41,231 bases of DNA from Pseudomonadota bacterium (GTDB lineage: Bacteria > Pseudomonadota > Gammaproteobacteria > Steroidobacterales > Steroidobacteraceae). Where the stretch lies: the NCBI GenBank assembly GCA_025356815.1, contig JANXQL010000130.1:1-41231 (forward strand). Direction: 5' to 3'. Within the stretch, counting starts at the first letter, position 1. Each line of letters starts with the position of its first letter. The notes beneath the pieces are model-generated. The model did no database searches. It was not told where the DNA came from and saw only the letters and a list, made by a program, of their open reading frames with translations. This document shows, in pieces, positions 1-9,361 of this stretch. The translations under genes were made by a program, and so were the position numbers.

Positions 1-1171
1 CCACCAGATCACGCAGCGGCGCGGGCGTCTCGGGCCACGGGGCGAGCGGCTCGCGCGTGGCGCGGTCGCGTACCAGCTCGATGACCGCGAACAGGCCATC
101 GCCGCCGCGGACGTCGCCGATGACTGAATGGCGACCGGCGAGGGCGCGCAGCGAGGCGTACAGCGAACGCCCCAGCGCCCGCGAGCGCTCGATCAGTTGC
201 TCGTCCTCGTAGGCGCTGAGTGCTGCGACGCCCGCCGCGCACGCCAGCGGATGACCGCAGTACGTCAGGCCCGTGTACAGCATCTGGTGTTCGAGCCGCT
301 GCGCGAGGCCAGCATTCACCACCACCGCGCCGAGCGGCAGGTGGGCCCCGGTCAGGCCCTTGGCAAGGGTCATGATGTCGGGCCGCCCGGCCTCGCCGTG
401 CTTCTGCCAGGCAAACCACTCGCCGCAGCGCCCGAAGCCGCTCATGACTTCGTCGGCGATCAGGTATACGCCACGCCTGCGGGTTTCCTCGCGCAGCCGC
501 GGCCAGAACTCCTCTGGCGCGACGATCCCGTTGGTGCCGGCATTCACCTCCATCAGCACGGCCGCCGTCTGCGCCGCGCCGTGGGCGTCGATCGCAGCAC
601 CGACCGCCGCCGCACTGCGTTCGGCGCACTCGCTGTCGGTGACCGAACCAAACGTGCAGCGATAGGCGTAGGGCGGCGGCACGCGCACGACCCCGAATGC
701 CGCCGCGTCGACCTGCCGCTGGGTGCGCGCATCGCCCGACAAGGCCATCGTCGCGTAGCTCGCGCCATGGTACGAGCGGTCGCGGGCGACGATCAGTCCT
801 CGCGGCTTGCCGCTGGCCTGGCGCGCGAACTTGACGGCATGTTCGTTCGCATCGGCACCACCCAGCGAGAAGTAGACCCGCCCGCCCGCGAAACCTGACT
901 TCTCCAGCAGGCGCCGCGCGAGCTGTGCGCGCGGCTCGGCGCCCCAGCTCGCCGTGATGAAGCACAGCCGCGCGGCCTGCTCCTGGATGGCGCGGATCAC
1001 AGCCGGGTGCTGGTGGCCGAGGTTCATGCACTCGGCGAGGCTGCTCATGTCGAGGTACGAACGGCCCTGGTCGTCGTGGAAGCGTGCGCCGGATCCGCCG
1101 ACGATCGTCGGCGCGTTCCAGTTGGCCTGGACGCACCAGCTGTGCAGCACATCGTCTCTTTCTGTGTTCAT
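1..1171 (-). CDS. Class III aminotransferase, PLP-dependent (partial, 3' end off the window)
   Basis: This PLP enzyme should move an amino group from an amine or omega-amino acid to a keto acid in the cytoplasm. Reading leftward from an ATG at 1171 the frame stays open for 390 codons to the window edge, so the C-terminus is missing. Family landmarks are the N-terminal substrate-side region (residues about 20-60), the Asp motif IADEVMSGFGR (residues 238-248, Asp240 pairing with the PLP ring nitrogen) and the Schiff-base lysine Lys271 in TLAKGLTGAHLPLGA. The protein resembles the taurine-pyruvate and omega-amino acid aminotransferases, but the substrate cannot be read from the sequence. It is the last visible gene of the hutF-hutC-hutU-hutG-SDR arm, 126 bp after the SDR gene, so it may be co-transcribed with histidine degradation genes. 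Long open frames on both strands over this stretch are shadows caused by high GC. Confidence 0.85.
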   Translation of the reverse strand, partial: MNTERDDVLHSWCVQANWNAPTIVGGSGARFHDDQGRSYLDMSSLAECMNLGHQHPAVIRAIQEQAARLCFITASWGAEPRAQLARRLLEKSGFAGGRVYFSLGGADANEHAVKFARQASGKPRGLIVARDRSYHGASYATMALSGDARTQRQVDAAAFGVVRVPPPYAYRCTFGSVTDSECAERSAAAVGAAIDAHGAAQTAAVLMEVNAGTNGIVAPEEFWPRLREETRRRGVYLIADEVMSGFGRCGEWFAWQKHGEAGRPDIMTLAKGLTGAHLPLGAVVVNAGLAQRLEHQMLYTGLTYCGHPLACAAGVAALSAYEDEQLIERSRALGRSLYASLRALAGRHSVIGDVRGGDGLFAVIELVRDRATREPLAPWPETPAPLRDLV

Positions 1172-1297
1172 GGAGTCTCGTCGCCCCCGGCGTCATCGCC
1201 ACAGAGCCAATTGATCATTGTCTCGCGCCGAACCCATCCGGCTCAAGCACGACCGGATCCGACGCCACCCGCTTGACAACGCCGCGCCAGGGGGAGC

Positions 1298-2074
1298 TCA
1301 GGCAAATTGTCCCATCCGCAGGTGCAGGCCTGCATCGACATGCAGGGTTTCCCCAGTCACGTGACGGGCGAATTCCAGCAGCCACAGGATCGGCTCGGCA
1401 ACATCGTCCGCAGCAGTGACCGCCTTCAGAGGCGTTCCCGCCAGCACCGTCGCCACGACCCGTTCCAGACGGGCGGGATCCAGGCCGCGCGTGTGCCACG
1501 GCGTATCCACGAAGCCCGGCGCAACGGCATTGATGCGCACATCCGGCGCCAGCGCCCGGGCGAGCGACGTCGTCATGTTGATCAGCGCCGCCTTGGAGGC
1601 GGCGTAGGCGACGGAGCTGCCGATCGCACAAGTGCCGGCAATGGAGGCGACATTGACGATCGCCCCATGCCCGGCCTGCCGCAGGGCAGGCATCGCCGCG
1701 CGGATCATCTGGAATGGACCGGTGACATTGACCGCGAAGATCCGCGCGAAGTCGACGGCGTCGAGCCCGTCGAGATTGGCGTGCGCAACGAAGGCGCTCA
1801 CGCCCGCGTTGTTGACGAGATAATCGAGCCGGCCATACTCGGCGACGGCGGTCGCGACGAGCTGGCGACAGGCCGCGTCGTCGGCGACGTCGCCCTGTAC
1901 GACGCGCGCGCGTCCGCCAGCGCGGCGACACGCGGCGGCCACCTCCTCGGCCGCCGCGACGCTGTGCACACAATTGACGATGACCCCCGTGCCGCGCGCG
2001 GCAAGTCGCAGCGCGACTGCGGCACCGATGCCGGACGAGGCTCCCGTGACGATCGCGGCACGCATGACGGCCAT
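1298..2074 (-). CDS. Short-chain dehydrogenase/reductase (SDR) family oxidoreductase
   Basis: This is a classical SDR of 258 residues, expected to be an NAD(P)(H)-dependent alcohol/ketone oxidoreductase. Visible motifs are the cofactor-binding TGASSGIG near residues 10-17, the NNAG motif near residue 88, the catalytic Ser in NVASIAG, and YAASK carrying the Tyr and Lys. The C-terminal VTGETLHVDAGL is typical of 3-oxoacyl-ACP reductase-like SDRs. The start at 2074 has an AGGAGA ribosome site 6 bases upstream; a second ATG three codons in is possible. It follows hutG by about 28 bp on the same strand and precedes the class III aminotransferase, so it probably belongs to the hut transcript. No known step of histidine degradation needs an SDR, so its role here is open. 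The motifs do not define the substrate. Confidence 0.9.
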   Translation of the reverse strand: MAVMRAAIVTGASSGIGAAVALRLAARGTGVIVNCVHSVAAAEEVAAACRRAGGRARVVQGDVADDAACRQLVATAVAEYGRLDYLVNNAGVSAFVAHANLDGLDAVDFARIFAVNVTGPFQMIRAAMPALRQAGHGAIVNVASIAGTCAIGSSVAYAASKAALINMTTSLARALAPDVRINAVAPGFVDTPWHTRGLDPARLERVVATVLAGTPLKAVTAADDVAEPILWLLEFARHVTGETLHVDAGLHLRMGQFA

Positions 2075-2102
2075 CGCAACTCTCCTGCCGCAGGCGCGGG
2101 TG

Positions 2103-2882
2103 TCAGTCCGGTCGAAACTCGAGTAGTTCGTCGATCACGCCGCGCAATACCGCCATCAGTGGCGCCGCGCGGGCCGGCTCGAAGTCCGTGCCGGACTCGT
2201 CCATGTAGCCGGCCTGGGCGAGCTCGATTTGCAGCGCATGGACTCCCTGCGCCGGAACGCCGTAGTGGCGTGTGATGTAGCCGCCCTTGAAGCGGCCATC
2301 CAGCACGCAGCGGAACGCGCTCTGGCGCGCCAGTTGCGCCATTACCTTCGTGCTCAGGTCCGCCGCGCAGGACCGGCCGGCGTTGGTGCCGACGTTGATG
2401 TCCGCCAGCCGTCCCGGGAAGAGCCTCGGCACCTCGCAGCGTATGGAATGCGCGTCGAGCAGGACGGCGTGGCCATGGCGTGCGATCGCCGCGTCCAGCA
2501 GCGAACGCAGCGCCGCATGGTACGGCGCCCAGTAGGTCTCGCGGCGCGCGGTGATGTCGGCCGGACCGGGTGCGGCATCGAGGTACAGCTCGGCGCCGTC
2601 AAAGGACTGCGCCGGGCACAGCCCCGTCGAGAGCTGCCCGGGATAAAGCGCGGCATCGTCCGGCGGCCGGTTCAGGTCCACCACGTAGCGCGACAGGCCC
2701 GGCTGCAGCCAGGCGACGCCGAGCGGGCGGGCAAACGCATACAGCCTTTCGACGTGCCAGTCCGTGTCCGGCACCGAGCGCGCCGTTGGCGTCATCCGCG
2801 CGGCGATCTCGGCCGGGATGCCCCGACCGACGTGCGGCAGACTGATGACCAGCGGCGTACGACCGGCGTGGACCTCGATCAC
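2103..2882 (-). CDS. hutG: N-formylglutamate deformylase (HutG)
   Basis: HutG hydrolyses N-formyl-L-glutamate to L-glutamate and formate, the last step of the five-enzyme histidine route. The 259-residue product begins [21 protein letters not shown] and carries features of the N-formylglutamate amidohydrolase family: [20 protein letters not shown], the SRYVVDLNR motif and the histidine-containing [13 protein letters not shown] segment expected to bind metal. The start is GTG at 2882, and its GTGA overlaps the TGA of hutU, which implies translational coupling. Its partner HutF, which makes formylglutamate, is present in the same arm, so the pathway assignment is well supported. Confidence 0.95.
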   Translation of the reverse strand: MIEVHAGRTPLVISLPHVGRGIPAEIAARMTPTARSVPDTDWHVERLYAFARPLGVAWLQPGLSRYVVDLNRPPDDAALYPGQLSTGLCPAQSFDGAELYLDAAPGPADITARRETYWAPYHAALRSLLDAAIARHGHAVLLDAHSIRCEVPRLFPGRLADINVGTNAGRSCAADLSTKVMAQLARQSAFRCVLDGRFKGGYITRHYGVPAQGVHALQIELAQAGYMDESGTDFEPARAAPLMAVLRGVIDELLEFRPD

Positions 2883-4555
2883 GGCCGCAGCATCGGCAGG
2901 TTGAGGCCCTGCTCGCGTGCGCAGTCGATCGCCTCCTGGTAACCGGCGTCCGCGTGGCGCATCACGCCCGTCCCCGGGTCGTTCCAGAGCACGCGCGCAA
3001 GGCGCTTCGCGGCGGCAGGCGTGCCGTCGGCGACGATCACGACGCCGGAATGCTGCGAGAATCCCATGCCAACGCCGCCGCCGTGGTGCAGCGATACCCA
3101 GGTCGCACCGCCGGCGGTGTTGAGTAGCGCGTTGAGCAACGGCCAGTCGGAGACCGCGTCGGAGCCGTCCTGCATCGACTCCGTCTCTCGGTTGGGACTC
3201 GCGACTGAGCCCGAATCCAGGTGGTCGCGCCCGATCACGATCGGCGCCTTGAGCTCGCCACTCGCGACCATCTCGTTGAAGGCGAGCCCGAGCCGGTGAC
3301 GCTGGCCGAGACCGACCCAGCAGATGCGGGCCGGCAGGCCCTGGAAGTGAATCCGCTCCGCCGCCATATCGAGCCAGCGATGCAGGTGCTTGTCATCCGG
3401 GATGAGCTCGCGCACCTTCGCATCCGTCCGCTTGATGTCCTCGGGATCACCGGACAGCGCCACCCAGCGGAACGGACCGATGCCGCGGCAGAACAACGGG
3501 CGGATGTATGCCGGCACGAAGCCCGGGAACGCGAACGCGTCCTTGACTCCCTCCTCGAGCGCGACCTGGCGGATGTTGTTGCCGTAGTCGAAGGTCGGGA
3601 TGCCGAGCCGGTGGAACTCGAGCATCGCCTCCACATGCTTGGCCATCGACGTGCGCGCGGCGCGAGCGACCTCCTGCGGCGCGCTGACCCGCTTGGCCTC
3701 CCACTCGGCCAAGGTCCAGCCACTCGGCAGGTAGCCGTTGACGGGGTCGTGCGCCGAAGTCTGGTCGGTCACGGCGTCGGGCCGCACGCCGCGACGCAGC
3801 AGTTCTGGCAGCACGTCGGCAGCGTTCGCGCACAGGCCGATGGAGCGGGCTCGCCTGGCTTTCGAATCCGCGGCCAGCATCGCCAGCGCCTCGTCGAGGT
3901 TGTGTGCCTCGACATCGAGGTAGCCGGTGCGCAGCCGCATGGCGATTCGGCTCGGCTGGCACTCGATCGCCAGCATCGAGGCACCTGCCATGGTCGCGGC
4001 GAGCGGTTGCGCGCCACCCATGCCACCCAAGCCCGCCGTCAGGATCCAGCGGCCGGCGAGGTCGCCGCCAAAATGCTTGCGGCCCATCTCGGCGAAGGTC
4101 TCGTAGGTGCCCTGTACGATGCCCTGGCTGCCGATGTAGATCCAGGAGCCGGCCGTCATCTGGCCGTACATCATCAGGCCCTTGCGGTCGAGCTCGTTGA
4201 AGTGATCCCAGTTGGCCCAGTGCGGCACGAGGTTCGAGTTCGCGATCAACACGCGCGGCGCGTCAGCGTGCGTCGGAAACACGCCGACCGGCTTGCCCGA
4301 CTGCACCAACAGCGTCTCCTCGTCACCGAGCGTCTTGAGCACCTCGACGATGCGGTCATAGCACTGCCAGTTGCGCGCCGCGCGACCGATGCCGCCGTAG
4401 ACGACCAGTTCGTCGGGTCGCTCCGCGACATCCGGGTCGAGGTTGTTGCGGAGCATCCGCAGCGCCGCCTCCGTCAGCCACGAACGGGCTTCGAGCTTCG
4501 TGCCGGTCTGTGCCCGGATCGTACGGCTCGGATCTTTGCGGGTCGGCATCACCAT
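2879..4555 (-). CDS. hutU: Urocanate hydratase (urocanase)
   Basis: HutU converts urocanate to 4-imidazolone-5-propionate using a tightly bound NAD+ as electrophile. The 558-residue length is normal for bacterial urocanase. Family signatures include the N-terminal [21 protein letters not shown] segment, the NAD-binding glycine-rich [12 protein letters not shown] region, the [14 protein letters not shown] segment and the conserved Cys-containing [15 protein letters not shown] near the C-terminus. The ATG at 4555 has a strong GGGGAGAG ribosome site about 5 bases upstream; a second ATG lies two codons in. It follows hutC by 38 bp and its stop overlaps the hutG start. Confidence 0.97.
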   Translation of the reverse strand: MVMPTRKDPSRTIRAQTGTKLEARSWLTEAALRMLRNNLDPDVAERPDELVVYGGIGRAARNWQCYDRIVEVLKTLGDEETLLVQSGKPVGVFPTHADAPRVLIANSNLVPHWANWDHFNELDRKGLMMYGQMTAGSWIYIGSQGIVQGTYETFAEMGRKHFGGDLAGRWILTAGLGGMGGAQPLAATMAGASMLAIECQPSRIAMRLRTGYLDVEAHNLDEALAMLAADSKARRARSIGLCANAADVLPELLRRGVRPDAVTDQTSAHDPVNGYLPSGWTLAEWEAKRVSAPQEVARAARTSMAKHVEAMLEFHRLGIPTFDYGNNIRQVALEEGVKDAFAFPGFVPAYIRPLFCRGIGPFRWVALSGDPEDIKRTDAKVRELIPDDKHLHRWLDMAAERIHFQGLPARICWVGLGQRHRLGLAFNEMVASGELKAPIVIGRDHLDSGSVASPNRETESMQDGSDAVSDWPLLNALLNTAGGATWVSLHHGGGVGMGFSQHSGVVIVADGTPAAAKRLARVLWNDPGTGVMRHADAGYQEAIDCAREQGLNLPMLRP

Positions 4556-4593
4556 GAATCTCTCCCCTGCATCGGGATGGTTTGGGAATGGAA

Positions 4594-5307
4594 CTAGATG
4601 TCGAATACGCCGCGCAGCTCGAAGCGGCTGCCGGCATGGTGTAGACAGGCGAACGACGCCGGCTGCGCACGGCTCCAGGTGGTACGCTCGATCAGCAGCA
4701 CCGGCTCGTGTGGCACGAGCTCCAGCAGCAGGCGAATCCGCGCTTCGGGCGGTACGGCGCGAACGACATGCTGCACGCGCTCCAGCGGCGCGACCTGCAT
4801 CAGGTACTCATGCGCGGTCGTGGCCACGAGATCCACCGACAGGTAGGCGGGCGCGATCGCCGGGTTCACGTAGCGGTCCTCGACCTGCAGCGCAATACCG
4901 TTGTCGTGGTGCACAACGACGCTGCGAAACGCGTACCGCGCCCGGCCCTTCAGGCCGAGGTGCGCACGCACCGCCGCCGGCATCTCGACCCGCTCATGCG
5001 AAATCACCTCGGCCCGGTACTCATGGCCACGATCGCGGATGTCGGCGGCGATGTTGCGGATCTGCAGCGGATGACCCGTCGCGCGCAGGTCGGCGACGAA
5101 GGTGCCCAGGCCTGCGGTTCGAGAGAGCACGCCCGCCTGTACGAGCTCGCGGATGGCACGGTTCGCGGTCATCCGTGAAACCTTCAGCTCCCGAACAATC
5201 TCATGCTCGGACAGGACACGCGCTCCCGGACCCCACTCGCCGGAGCGGATGCGCGCCACGACGTGATGCTTGACCTTCTCGTACAGCGGCGTCGGCACAG
5301 CGCTCAT
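4594..5307 (-). CDS. hutC: Histidine utilization repressor, GntR family
   Basis: HutC is a GntR/HutC-type repressor that binds hut operators and is released by urocanate. The 237-residue protein has an N-terminal winged helix (residues about 5-70: [17 protein letters not shown], then [32 protein letters not shown]) and a C-terminal UTRA ligand domain (about 90-230) containing [13 protein letters not shown] and [13 protein letters not shown]. Its ATG overlaps the hutF stop (ATGA), so it is coupled to hutF and probably controls its own operon. The likely target is the palindrome at 6688-6701, in the gap between hutF and hutI. Confidence 0.95.
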   Translation of the reverse strand: MSAVPTPLYEKVKHHVVARIRSGEWGPGARVLSEHEIVRELKVSRMTANRAIRELVQAGVLSRTAGLGTFVADLRATGHPLQIRNIAADIRDRGHEYRAEVISHERVEMPAAVRAHLGLKGRARYAFRSVVVHHDNGIALQVEDRYVNPAIAPAYLSVDLVATTAHEYLMQVAPLERVQHVVRAVPPEARIRLLLELVPHEPVLLIERTTWSRAQPASFACLHHAGSRFELRGVFDI

Positions 5308-6680
5308 CGCACACCCGCCGCCTGCAGTCGCGCGAGACTCGCCCGATACGCCGATTGAATCGCGTCGCGACGCCGATGCCGGCCGCCAACGACCAGCAGT
5401 TCGCCGCCGACCCAGACCGAATAAGCCGGGGCCGAGCGCGGCGCGAAAATCCAGGCGTCGAGCAGCGCGGCCTCCGGGACACCAGCGAACTCCGCGCGGC
5501 CGCTGTCAACCAGCACGATATCGGCCGGTGCGCCCGCCACGAATCCCGCGGCAGCGTGCCCGCAGGCCCGGGCGCCACCGGCAACTGCGTCGGTCCACAT
5601 CGCGGTACCGGCGTGTGGAACGGTGGCGGAGGCCGACAGAACGCGCCGCTCGCGCCACATGCGCACGTTGTATTCGGCGAGACGCAGTTCCTCGCGCGGG
5701 TCGATCGAGACATGGCTGTCGGAGCCGACGCCATAAACCCCGCCCTGTGCAATGTACTCATCGAGCGGGAAACGACCATCGCCGAGGTTGCCCTCGGTGG
5801 TCGGGCACAGGCCGACCACCGCACCGCTGGTGGCGATGCCGGCGAGCTCGACCGCATCGACGTGGGTCGCATGCACCAGACACCAGCGCGCGTCCAACAG
5901 GCCGTGCTCCAGCAGCAGCGCGAGCGGCCGGCGGCCATGGGCGGCGAGGCAGTCGGCAACCTCGCGCGCCTGCTCGGCGACATGGATGTGGACGGGCCAT
6001 GAGCGACCCTCACGGGCCGCCTCGCTCGCGACCGCCGCCAGTGCAGTCAACGGCACCGCCCGCAGGCTGTGCAGCGCGACACCGGTCCGCAGGCGGCCGC
6101 CATCACCCGCTGCGAGCCTGCCCGCGAAGGCGAGGAACTCGTCCGTACCGTGCTCGAAGCGGCGCTGGGCCACGCTCAGCGGCTGGCCGTCAAAGTTGCC
6201 CTGCTGGTACAGCGTCGCCAGCAGCAGGTGACGGATACCGGTGGTATCCGCACCGGCGCGCACCGCCTGCGACAGCGCGGCGGGATCGGGGTAACGCGCA
6301 CCCGCCGGGCCGTGGTGCAGGTAATGGAACTCTGCGACCGAGGTGTAGCCGGCCTCGAGCATCTCGAGGTAGGTGAACGCGCTGATCGCTTCGACGTCCG
6401 CAGGCGTCAGGCGCTCGACGAACCGGTACATCACGTCGCGCCAGCCCCAGAACGAGCCCTCGGCGCCGGCGCGCACTTCGGCGGAGCCTGCCATCGCACG
6501 CTGGAAGGCGTGGCTGTGCAGGTTCGGCATGCCGGGCACGGCGATCCCAGGCAGGAAGTACTCCGCGCCTGCCGCGGCGCCGTGCGCGACGCGGCCTATG
6601 TGGCCGCTGGCGTCGACCTCGATCAGCACCCGGGACGCGATTCCGTCCGGTAGCAGCGCACGCTCGAATCGAAGTTGCAC
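5304..6680 (-). CDS. hutF: Formimidoylglutamate deiminase (HutF)
   Basis: HutF removes ammonia from N-formimino-L-glutamate to give N-formyl-L-glutamate, the substrate of HutG. It is a 458-residue amidohydrolase-superfamily protein. The metal motif NLHSHAFQRAM, the AEFHYLHHGP segment, HVAEQAREV and VGSDSHVSIDPREELRLAEY are family features. The open frame runs well upstream of 6680, but that extension reads through the intergenic operator and into the antisense of hutI, so it is rejected. The chosen start is GTG at 6680 (VQLRFERALLPDG), which has AGGGG five bases upstream and gives the usual family length. The gene is first in the leftward hut arm and its ribosome site abuts the putative HutC operator. 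Confidence 0.93.
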   Translation of the reverse strand: MQLRFERALLPDGIASRVLIEVDASGHIGRVAHGAAAGAEYFLPGIAVPGMPNLHSHAFQRAMAGSAEVRAGAEGSFWGWRDVMYRFVERLTPADVEAISAFTYLEMLEAGYTSVAEFHYLHHGPAGARYPDPAALSQAVRAGADTTGIRHLLLATLYQQGNFDGQPLSVAQRRFEHGTDEFLAFAGRLAAGDGGRLRTGVALHSLRAVPLTALAAVASEAAREGRSWPVHIHVAEQAREVADCLAAHGRRPLALLLEHGLLDARWCLVHATHVDAVELAGIATSGAVVGLCPTTEGNLGDGRFPLDEYIAQGGVYGVGSDSHVSIDPREELRLAEYNVRMWRERRVLSASATVPHAGTAMWTDAVAGGARACGHAAAGFVAGAPADIVLVDSGRAEFAGVPEAALLDAWIFAPRSAPAYSVWVGGELLVVGGRHRRRDAIQSAYRASLARLQAAGVR

Positions 6681-6687
6681 GATAGCC

Positions 6688-6701
6688 CCTGTATATACAG
6701 G
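6688..6701. promoter_or_regulatory. Putative HutC operator: perfect 14-bp palindrome
   Basis: CCTGTATATACAGG is a perfect inverted repeat in the 69-bp gap between the divergent hutF and hutI genes. The core TGTATATACA matches the type of operator described for HutC repressors, whose sites centre on TGTATATACA-like sequence. It overlaps the ribosome site region of hutF, and the likely -35 region of hutI, so one bound HutC could block both arms. The hutC gene is 1.4 kb away in the same cluster. The palindrome is seen directly; binding is inferred. Confidence 0.8.
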
Positions 6702-6718
6702 TTGGATGCTGCGATAAT
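6690..6718 (+). promoter_or_regulatory. Possible hutI promoter
   Basis: GATAAT at 6713-6718 is a good -10 candidate with a weak TGTATA -35 at 6690-6695, spaced 17 bp. The -35 lies inside the palindrome, consistent with repression by HutC. The -35 match is poor, so this is a tentative call. Confidence 0.4.
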
Positions 6719-6749
6719 AGTCCGGCCGCGAGGCGTTGCACAGGGGCCT

Positions 6750-7991
6750 GTGAGCGTGTGGGACCAGATTTGGACGGACATCCGCGTGGCGACCGGCGCG
6801 CCGGGCGACGACGGCTTCGGTCTGATCGAGGCGGCGGCACTGGCCATTACCGGCGACCGGATCGCCTGGGTAGGCGCGGCCGGGGACCTGCCTGCTGCGC
6901 CGCAGCAGCTGGCCCGTCGGGTACATGCCGGCGGCGGGCGCCTGCTGACCCCTGGCCTGATCGACTGCCACACGCATGTCCTCTTCGGCGGCGACCGTGC
7001 GCTGGATTTCGACCTGCGCACGCAGGGCGCGAGCTACGCCGAGATTGCCGCTGCCGGTGGTGGCATTCGCTCGACGGTCGCCCACACCCGCCACCTGTCG
7101 GCGGAGGAACTCGCGCAGGCTGCCCTGCCGCGCGCCGCGGCACTGCTTGCCGACGGCGTCACTACGCTCGAGGTGAAGTCCGGCTATGGCCTGGATGTCG
7201 CCACGGAATTGAAGATGCTGGAGGCGGCGCGACTGCTCGGTGAACGCCTCGACGTCGAGATCGTGCCGACGCTGCTCGCACTGCACGCGCTGCCGCCGGA
7301 GTTCGCGAACGATCGCGCGGGCTTCGTCGACCGGGTCGTCGGCGAACTGATCCCGGCAGCTGCGGCCGCCGGGCTCGCCGTCGCCGTCGACGTATTCTGC
7401 GAATCCATCGCGTTCACGCCGGGCGAATGCGAGCGAGCACTGGCCGCCGCCTGCGCTCACGGGCTTGCAGTCAAGGTGCACGCGGACCAGTTGTCGGACC
7501 TCGGCGGGGCCGCCCTCGCCGCCCGCTACGGCGCACTGTCCGCCGACCATCTCGAGTACACCTCACCCGCGGGCGTCGAGGCGCTTGCCGCGAGCGGCAG
7601 CGTCGCCGTACTGCTGCCGGGTGCCTACCTGATGCTGGCTGAGACGCGGCGCCCGCCGGTCGCGGCCCTGCGCGCAGCCGGCGTGCCTATCGCCGTCGCG
7701 ACAGACCTGAACCCGGGCACCTCGCCGTGCACGTCGCTGCCGCTGGCGGTGACCCTCGCGCGGGCACAGTTCGGGCTGACCGCGGCGGAGGGCTTCGCGG
7801 GCGTGACCCGTCATGCGGCGCGTGCGCTGGGACTTGCAGGCTCGCGTGGGGTGCTGGCTGCCGGCCTGCGGGCCGACTTCTGCCTATGGGACCTCGCGCA
7901 CCCGCGCGAGCTCGGCTACTGGCTCGGGCGCGGCGGCTGTCACGCGGTGGTCCGCGGCGGCAGGCTGCGGCCCACCACGACACGAACCTGA
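6750..7991 (+). CDS. hutI: Imidazolonepropionase (HutI)
   Basis: HutI opens the imidazolone ring of 4-imidazolone-5-propionate to give N-formiminoglutamate, the substrate of HutF. The 413-residue product is a metal-dependent amidohydrolase: LTPGLIDCHTHVLFGGDR holds the HxH metal pair, VEVKSGYGLD-type sequence the substrate loop, KVHADQLSDLGG another metal histidine and AVATDLNPGTSPCTSLP the C-terminal metal Asp. The frame is open upstream to 6675 through the operator, but no ATG is present. GTG at 6750 (SVWDQIW) is chosen because AGGGG lies a few bases upstream; GTG at 6756 is nearly as good. It is the first gene of the rightward hut arm. Confidence 0.95.
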   Translation: MSVWDQIWTDIRVATGAPGDDGFGLIEAAALAITGDRIAWVGAAGDLPAAPQQLARRVHAGGGRLLTPGLIDCHTHVLFGGDRALDFDLRTQGASYAEIAAAGGGIRSTVAHTRHLSAEELAQAALPRAAALLADGVTTLEVKSGYGLDVATELKMLEAARLLGERLDVEIVPTLLALHALPPEFANDRAGFVDRVVGELIPAAAAAGLAVAVDVFCESIAFTPGECERALAAACAHGLAVKVHADQLSDLGGAALAARYGALSADHLEYTSPAGVEALAASGSVAVLLPGAYLMLAETRRPPVAALRAAGVPIAVATDLNPGTSPCTSLPLAVTLARAQFGLTAAEGFAGVTRHAARALGLAGSRGVLAAGLRADFCLWDLAHPRELGYWLGRGGCHAVVRGGRLRPTTTRT

Positions 7992-8097
7992 CACCTGCTC
8001 CGCCGCCGGCGGCGATCCCGCCCACAGTTGCTGTAGGATCGCGTCACGACAGGCCCGTCGCGACGGGTGCCCGCCAACGGATCCGAAGCAACCGCCG

Positions 8098-9159
8098 ATG
8101 CACAATCGTTCCCGCCGAGACTTTTCCAGCGACAACATCACCGGCGTCGCGCCCCAGATCCTCGCCGCGATCGCGGCGGCCAGCGACGGCACCGTCCATT
8201 CCTACGGCGCGGATCCGCACAGCGACGCCCTGCGTCATCGCGCGAACGCACTGTTCGAAAGGCCGGTGACGATCCTGCCGGTCGCCACCGGCACTGCGGC
8301 GAACGCGATCGCACTGTCGGTGCTCGCACGTCCGTACCAGGGGATCTACTGCCCCGCAAGCGCGCATGTGAACACCGACGAATGCGCGGCGCCGGAGTTC
8401 TTCAGTGGCGGCGCAAAACTGCTCGGTCTGCCGAGCGCCGACGGCAAGCTCGTCCCGGGGCAGCTGAGCGAGGCGGTGGCGTTCGCCCGCTCGATGGGCG
8501 TGCACCACGTCGAGCCCGCTGCGGTAACGCTCTCGCAAGCGACCGAATGGGGCACGATCTACACGCTCGCCGAGCTTCGCGCGTTGTGCGGCGAGGCCCA
8601 TGCCCTCGGACTGCGCGTCCACATGGACGGCGCTCGCTTCGCCAACGCGATCGCCCGCCTCGGCTGCACGGCGGCCGAGGCGACCTGGAAGATCGGCGTC
8701 GACGCGCTGTCGTTCGGCGCCACGAAGAACGGCGCACTCGCGGCGGAGGCCATCGTCGTGTTCGACGCGGCACTTGCTGGCGAGCTTGAGTACCGTCGCA
8801 AGCGAAGCGGCCACCTGTGGTCAAAGCACCGCTTCCTGAGCGCACAGCTGTCAGCCTACCTCGAGGGCGACCTGTGGCTCGCGCATGGTCGCCAGTCCAA
8901 TGCGATGGCTGACCGGCTCTTGGCCGGTCTCGCAGGCGTCCCCGGCTCGCAGTGCCTGCAATCGGTGGACGCGAACGAGATCTTCATCCGCCTGCCCGAA
9001 GCGGTCATCGCCCGACTGCGGGCCGCGGGGTTCGAGTTCTACGACTGGCCGCCCCCCGCCGGCTCGGACGGCCCCGTGGTCCGCCTGGTCACCTCCTTCG
9101 ACATGGTCGAGGCGGACGTCGATGCGTTCGTCGCGGTCGCCCGCCAGACGGCGGGATAG
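8098..9159 (+). CDS. Threonine aldolase-like PLP enzyme (beta-eliminating lyase family)
   Basis: The 353-residue protein belongs to the low-specificity threonine aldolase group (fold type I PLP enzymes), which cleave L-threonine or allo-threonine to glycine and acetaldehyde. It opens RRDFSSDNITGVAPQI, the standard N-terminus of the family. HMDGARFANA (residues 175-184) supplies the Asp that pairs with PLP, and Lys210 in SFGATKNGAL is the Schiff-base lysine. The start is ATG at 8098; there is only a weak ribosome site. It lies 106 bp after hutI on the same strand and could share its transcript, although it catalyses no known hut step. Other beta-elimination activities in the family cannot be excluded. 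Confidence 0.88.
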   Translation: MHNRSRRDFSSDNITGVAPQILAAIAAASDGTVHSYGADPHSDALRHRANALFERPVTILPVATGTAANAIALSVLARPYQGIYCPASAHVNTDECAAPEFFSGGAKLLGLPSADGKLVPGQLSEAVAFARSMGVHHVEPAAVTLSQATEWGTIYTLAELRALCGEAHALGLRVHMDGARFANAIARLGCTAAEATWKIGVDALSFGATKNGALAAEAIVVFDAALAGELEYRRKRSGHLWSKHRFLSAQLSAYLEGDLWLAHGRQSNAMADRLLAGLAGVPGSQCLQSVDANEIFIRLPEAVIARLRAAGFEFYDWPPPAGSDGPVVRLVTSFDMVEADVDAFVAVARQTAG

Positions 9160-9231
9160 CGCCCCGCCAGGCGACTTCCTGCGGCTTTTGCCAACCCGCG
9201 CACGCCCCGCGCGGGGGCCCAGCGGATTAAA

Positions 9232-9361
9232 TGCGGTCTGGAAGTCTCCGACCGCACTGATGCCTATGCGTGCAGGCCAGAACGTGAACCGCGTCGCATT
9301 TGTGCGACGGCAGACACCCCGGCCCTGCCGGGCGCCGAGCCCGTGGTCCCTCGCGAGGGAC
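9232..9361 (+). promoter_or_regulatory. Structured leader with four perfect inverted repeats upstream of the GGDEF/EAL gene
   Basis: Four stems follow each other: 9232-9238 with 9250-9256 (TGCGGTC/GACCGCA, 11-nt loop), 9292-9298 with 9303-9309 (CGTCGCA/TGCGACG, 4-nt loop), 9318-9323 with 9327-9332 (CCCGGC/GCCGGG, 3-nt loop) and the palindrome 9346-9361 (GTCCCTCGCGAGGGAC). The last one contains the only good ribosome-site sequence (GAGGGA) for the ATG at 9369, so folding would hide it. I could not fit it to a known riboswitch class. Some pairing is expected by chance in GC-rich DNA. Confidence 0.45.

Noticed and set aside
9-1202. A 397-codon open frame on the minus strand over the aminotransferase
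   Set aside because: It reads Arg-rich shadow sequence. The aminotransferase motifs are in a different frame that starts at 1171 and runs off the window.
6681-7550. An upstream extension that would make HutF 748 residues long
   Set aside because: The extra sequence is antisense to hutI and crosses the operator; HutF homology starts at the GTG at 6680.
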